Assembly (NCBI GenBank): GCA_914767715.1 | Contig: OU612068.1 | Coordinates: 17,672,001-17,736,000 of the forward strand | DNA: 64,000 bases | Direction: 5' to 3' | Source: Membranipora membranacea | Taxonomy: Eukaryota; Bryozoa; Gymnolaemata; Cheilostomatida; Membraniporidae | In this document: positions 61,201 to 64,000 of the stretch, one piece after another | Numbering within the stretch: position 1 is the stretch's first letter | Layout of the letters: every line of letters starts with the position of its first letter | Program-made: the position numbers and the translations under genes | The notes under the pieces: generated by a model | Told to the model about the DNA's origin: nothing | What the model saw: only the letters and a program-made list of their open reading frames with translations | Database searches by the model: none

Positions 61201-63604
61201 ATTCGGCCAATATCTATAAAAATCAAACTGAAATACTTAAAGTGGAAATTATTAATTTATAATTTGAAAAAGTTAGTCAAGAGTGAAATAATTAGTCAGG
61301 CATCTTGAACACTCATTGTTTCTTGTGTATGTAACTAATTAATTCTCCGTTACCATTTCAACATCTTATGTTCAAACTCACATAAGTCACGTATACACTG
61401 GCAAAATAGTTTTCTTAGTTCATGTTTGTTTGTAACCATCAAAGTGATCATTATGAGTCCTTCGTCAGAAGAAAAGAGAGGGGACAACCCAGCCCGTTAT
61501 AATTTTACCATCTAAAGAATCAATCACAAATAAGTATACATCAACAAACCTGCATGAATTTCTCTGACCTCCAGAGTACATGGGTCTCATTAGTAGGTGT
61601 TGTTGTTTTTGGCTGCTTTAGTCCAAGTATAAAACTTGTTGTTGGTTCATTCTTCACTCTATAGTTCATTCTTGGCTGCACATATGATACCCTGAAAAAA
61701 AGAAAGCATGCAATCATTGACTGGATGAATGTTATTTCAATGAGAACCTTTTTACTTCGTTCAGATGATTATATGAGCTGCACTTGGAGTTCAAAGGGTT
61801 TTTTTTCATTTCATTATTTTTCCAAATTTACAGACTGACTTTTTAAATAGGGAGAGCTTAGATCGCAATTGTCCACAAACAATATATCACATTTGTTCAT
61901 AACATGAATAGATGCCAACCCACAAAGTGCACCACAGAATAATGGTGCACTGAGCGTTATTCAGGAGGATGTAAGCTATACGATGAAGAGCCCAAAGAAT
62001 AGAATTTTGACCAGGCTCTTCAGGACATGGACACTCCTTATTACCAATTGCATATAAGCATCAATTCTGCGATTCAATACACTTATGTGTGTGCATTAGG
62101 GCATCGACAAAAATTACTCCCCTAAGTAACTGATTTTGCAGGAGGGGTATTGTACAAACCTGGGGGCTTGATGTGGGTGAGGTTTCATGTAGTATGGCTG
62201 ATACGGAGGTTGATCAGGTACGCCGGTCATTGGTAGGAAGAATTGAAGATAAGAGTTCAGTAAGGTTGGATAAACCCAGTCACTTGGTTCTAAATAAGAC
62301 TCCTGAGTCTAAAATGAAAATAAAGCAAACTGGATGAATATCGGCATCCATAATATCTTTTGGCAACAAACTATATAAAATGGAAACTGGAAGCTTTGTG
62401 CAGTGTATCAATATATTGAAACAATATTATCCGATCAAACTGGGAGGTCTATAGGGATAATTCCTGAAATAGCCTCAAGAAATGATAGTGAGAGTAGTGT
62501 TACTTTACCTTGGTGGTAGAATCAACGAGCTTGTGGGAGAAAATGAAGAAGAAATACTGGAAGGCGTCTGTAAAAAAAAACAAACCTCAATTAGGCAGAC
62601 AATCAATGGTTAATCAACTGTGAGACCAACTTGTAGACCGGAGAAAAATAATAGGAGTCTTACAATCAAGTAATATAATCAGATGACAAAATAAATCTGA
62701 GAGTTCAAAAAAATCAACTGAGCACCATAATGTATTAGACGGTCTTGAAAAGCTTTGTTGGTGGAGGGGGGAGTGAACCACCTACCGATCACAAAGCTTG
62801 TCAATACCGGCCACATTATGGATGTATTCAATAGACAGGCAGGTGATATCTTTTTATATCTTACCTAGAGGCAGCACCATGTCATTGTTTAGCTCGGTGA
62901 ACATAAATCTCTCTTTAGCAAACATGTCTGTTACAGGTATACCCTCATCAAGCTTCCTCTTTGTGGATTCCTGGCAACAAAGACATGAAGTAAATACATA
63001 CCGACATATAGGCCTAGTTATAGCAGAGGACACCTGTGCTGTGCCGACTTGTTGCTGAAAAGTGCCACTGATACTGTTATGGTCAAAGAATGTGCAAGGC
63101 AATCAGTGAGAGTTTTCCCTTATTTTCAGCAACAGCAGGTTGCCCAAGTGTATGACTGATAGTGAACACTTAGATTAAGTTTGTCTACGTTCTGGTCATT
63201 CCTATTATACTGGTGGGCGACCAGCAACAAAAAATCTAAATGCAGACAAATTTGATCATGCGTATACTAATCATATAAACAACAACTCGCAAACACGCAG
63301 TAGTATACATATTTATATAGTGGACAGGAGACTCAGCAAGTCAGCACTGGTAGTCAGCTTATTGTAGGTGGCATACTAATCTTACAGGTATGAAGCTTTT
63401 AGGGAAGTTGAAAGCCATGTTCTCAGCAAGTAGTTTGTAGATAAGATGGTTGAAGAAAGGGCCGGTCGGCGACAGAAACTCATACAACGCATCAGCATCT
63501 TTCCTAGATTTAGATCTGTGAAGTGACTGAATTCCCCAGCCTGGTGGGTAGGCGCCAAAGCCGAACATCTTCTGCACAATAATTGGATAGTGCCTCTCTA
63601 GCTC
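52236..63604 (-). CDS. SMPD4: Sphingomyelin phosphodiesterase 4 (neutral sphingomyelinase 3), 5' end missing
   Basis: Fifteen exons join in frame over 739 codons: 63604-63386, 62970-62865, 62567-62509, 62308-62160, 61691-61550, 61213-61142, 59854-59712, 59128-58922, 58389-58226, 57778-57606, 57428-57314, 57049-56928, 56596-56474, 53962-53831 and 52529-52236. The first visible exon ([17 protein letters not shown], then [12 protein letters not shown]) enters in phase 0, so at least one 5' exon lies beyond the window. Family landmarks follow in order: [35 protein letters not shown] with [51 protein letters not shown] and [10 protein letters not shown]. Two hydrophobic helices close to the C-terminus ([26 protein letters not shown]) fit the tail anchoring in ER and nuclear envelope known for SMPD4. 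The protein hydrolyses sphingomyelin to ceramide in the family's reported role. A 2.5-kb intron (56473-53963) precedes the penultimate exon. Confidence 0.95.
53605..53792. repeat. Tandem duplication, period about 93 bp
   Basis: Units beginning GAGCCATTCAATTTTCAA (53605) and GAGGCATTCAATTATCAA (53699) share CAGCCCAAT-like, GAATGCCACTAA and AACGCAGAGTT-like stretches. It lies in the last SMPD4 intron and creates a meaningless plus-strand reading frame. Confidence 0.8.
55701..55766. repeat. Inverted repeat around an ACAGTA hexamer array
   Basis: AAGGAGTTAC (55710-55719) and GTAACTCCTT (55745-55754) are perfect inverses flanking four near-perfect (ACAGTA) units, with ATTATTAGTA / TATTAGTAAT outside. 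The sequence GTAACTCCTTGTTA is shared with 51172-51185. Confidence 0.7.
59855..61141. other. SMPD4 intron carrying a MITE
   Basis: A 1.29-kb intron; apart from the element at 60866-61008 I see nothing in it. Confidence 0.6.
60866..61008. mobile_element. hAT-like MITE (copy 2)
   Basis: Starts TAGTCTAGGCGCTCAGATGG; the reverse complement of the right end starts TAGTCTAAGAGCTCTGATGG. The arms match for about 38 bp, through GCAAGTGCAAGTTTGTG. An inner pair, ACATAACGTTATCAAAC / TAATTATGTTATG, is also inverted. The flanks (CTAAAAAT left, ACCAAAAT right, one base inside) are only a degraded target duplication, so this copy may be older than the one at 29869. Confidence 0.8.
62726..62820. mobile_element. 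95-bp MITE-like element
   Basis: CATAATGTATTAGACGGTCT and the inverse of the right end, CATAATGTGGCCGGTATTGA, both run into AAGCTTTGT; the centre has a G-rich run. It resembles the AGCCTGTCTTGACAA family in the inner part (GTCTTGAxAAGCTTTG) but has its own outer ends. It sits in an SMPD4 intron between 62865 and 62567. Confidence 0.65.
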
Positions 63605-64000
63605 CTACAAACAAAAACACACACTTCTTCAATATTGGATAATCCAGTTCATTCAGACAGACATTCTCCCTGATTCAGATTAATAGGTAAAACAGCAAAA
63701 TCAGTTGACAGAGAATTTAGTGAATAAGGCTATCAAGAGGCGTAAGTGCTCAGCTGCTAAACAGATTTTTGGATGTTTGGTAGAGCACTGCATTAATCAT
63801 ATCGAATTCACCAACAGGTCATTCTCTGGAGGGAGAATAACGAAACAGGCACCGACAAGTCATACCCTCATGTTATTGTTGTCTTTTATTGCATTTGTCA
63901 AAGCGATACATTTCTCTGAGATCGAGGGCTTGAGTAGAGCCTGTTCTATAAACCCTGTAGGCCTGTTTTCCATTGGTTGATTATATTGCGTTCTGTTTGG
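63605..64000. other. Right edge: upstream intron of SMPD4
   Basis: Since exon 63604-63386 has a clean acceptor, this is intron; I found no further coding exon before the window ends. Confidence 0.5.

Noticed and set aside
1-64000. CRISPR arrays, rRNA and tRNA genes
   Set aside because: No spaced direct-repeat array or conserved RNA-gene motif was seen on either strand; tandem repeats present are simple duplications.

Overview
This window is a eukaryotic, almost certainly invertebrate metazoan, nuclear locus: AT-rich, with spliced genes (GT-AG introns from 58 bp to about 2.6 kb), short dispersed inverted-repeat elements and no operons. I read eight protein-coding genes by joining exons so that donor, acceptor and reading phase agree. 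ARM-TIR, WSC, F5/8C and pentraxin modules together with conserved ARL8, RAB43-like and SMPD4 genes indicate an animal; I cannot fix the phylum.

Layout, left to right. (1) 347-4338, minus: an armadillo-repeat plus TIR protein, running off the left edge and with its first exon unresolved. (2) 5802-10139, plus: ARL8, complete, 185 aa, with a lysosomal-gene (CLEAR-like) E-box about 110 bp upstream. (3) 11477-13412, minus: a RAB43/RAB19-type GTPase, 205 aa, tail-to-tail with ARL8. (4) 14244-27325, minus: a 25-exon, 1455-aa type I membrane protein: signal peptide, C-type lectin, WSC, discoidin (F5/8C), half WSC, pentraxin-like, discoidin, half WSC, Ser/Thr-rich mucin stalk, one transmembrane helix, short basic tail. 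(5) 28068-32072, plus: a 453-aa coiled-coil protein with a C-terminal CAP-Gly domain, divergent from gene 4. (6) 33164-42352, minus: an unrecognised protein of about 818 aa with a Cys/Ser/Arg-rich C-terminus and a 15-nt microexon. (7) 46375-50085, minus: a 293-aa protein with an N-terminal PDZ domain and a Ser-rich tail. (8) 52236-63604, minus: SMPD4 (neutral sphingomyelinase 3), lacking only its 5' exon(s), beyond the right edge.

Genes 2, 3, 5 and 8 are trafficking, cytoskeleton or lipid genes and I see no evidence that the neighbours form a pathway. The most unusual item is gene 4: a multi-lectin, mucin-stalked receptor whose exon modules all begin and end in intron phase 1, the signature of exon shuffling, and in which a WSC domain seems split by an inserted pentraxin-discoidin cassette. 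The non-coding DNA holds at least four families of short inverted-repeat (MITE-like) elements, one with a perfect 8-bp target duplication typical of hAT elements, plus a fragment of a non-LTR retrotransposon and several local tandem duplications.
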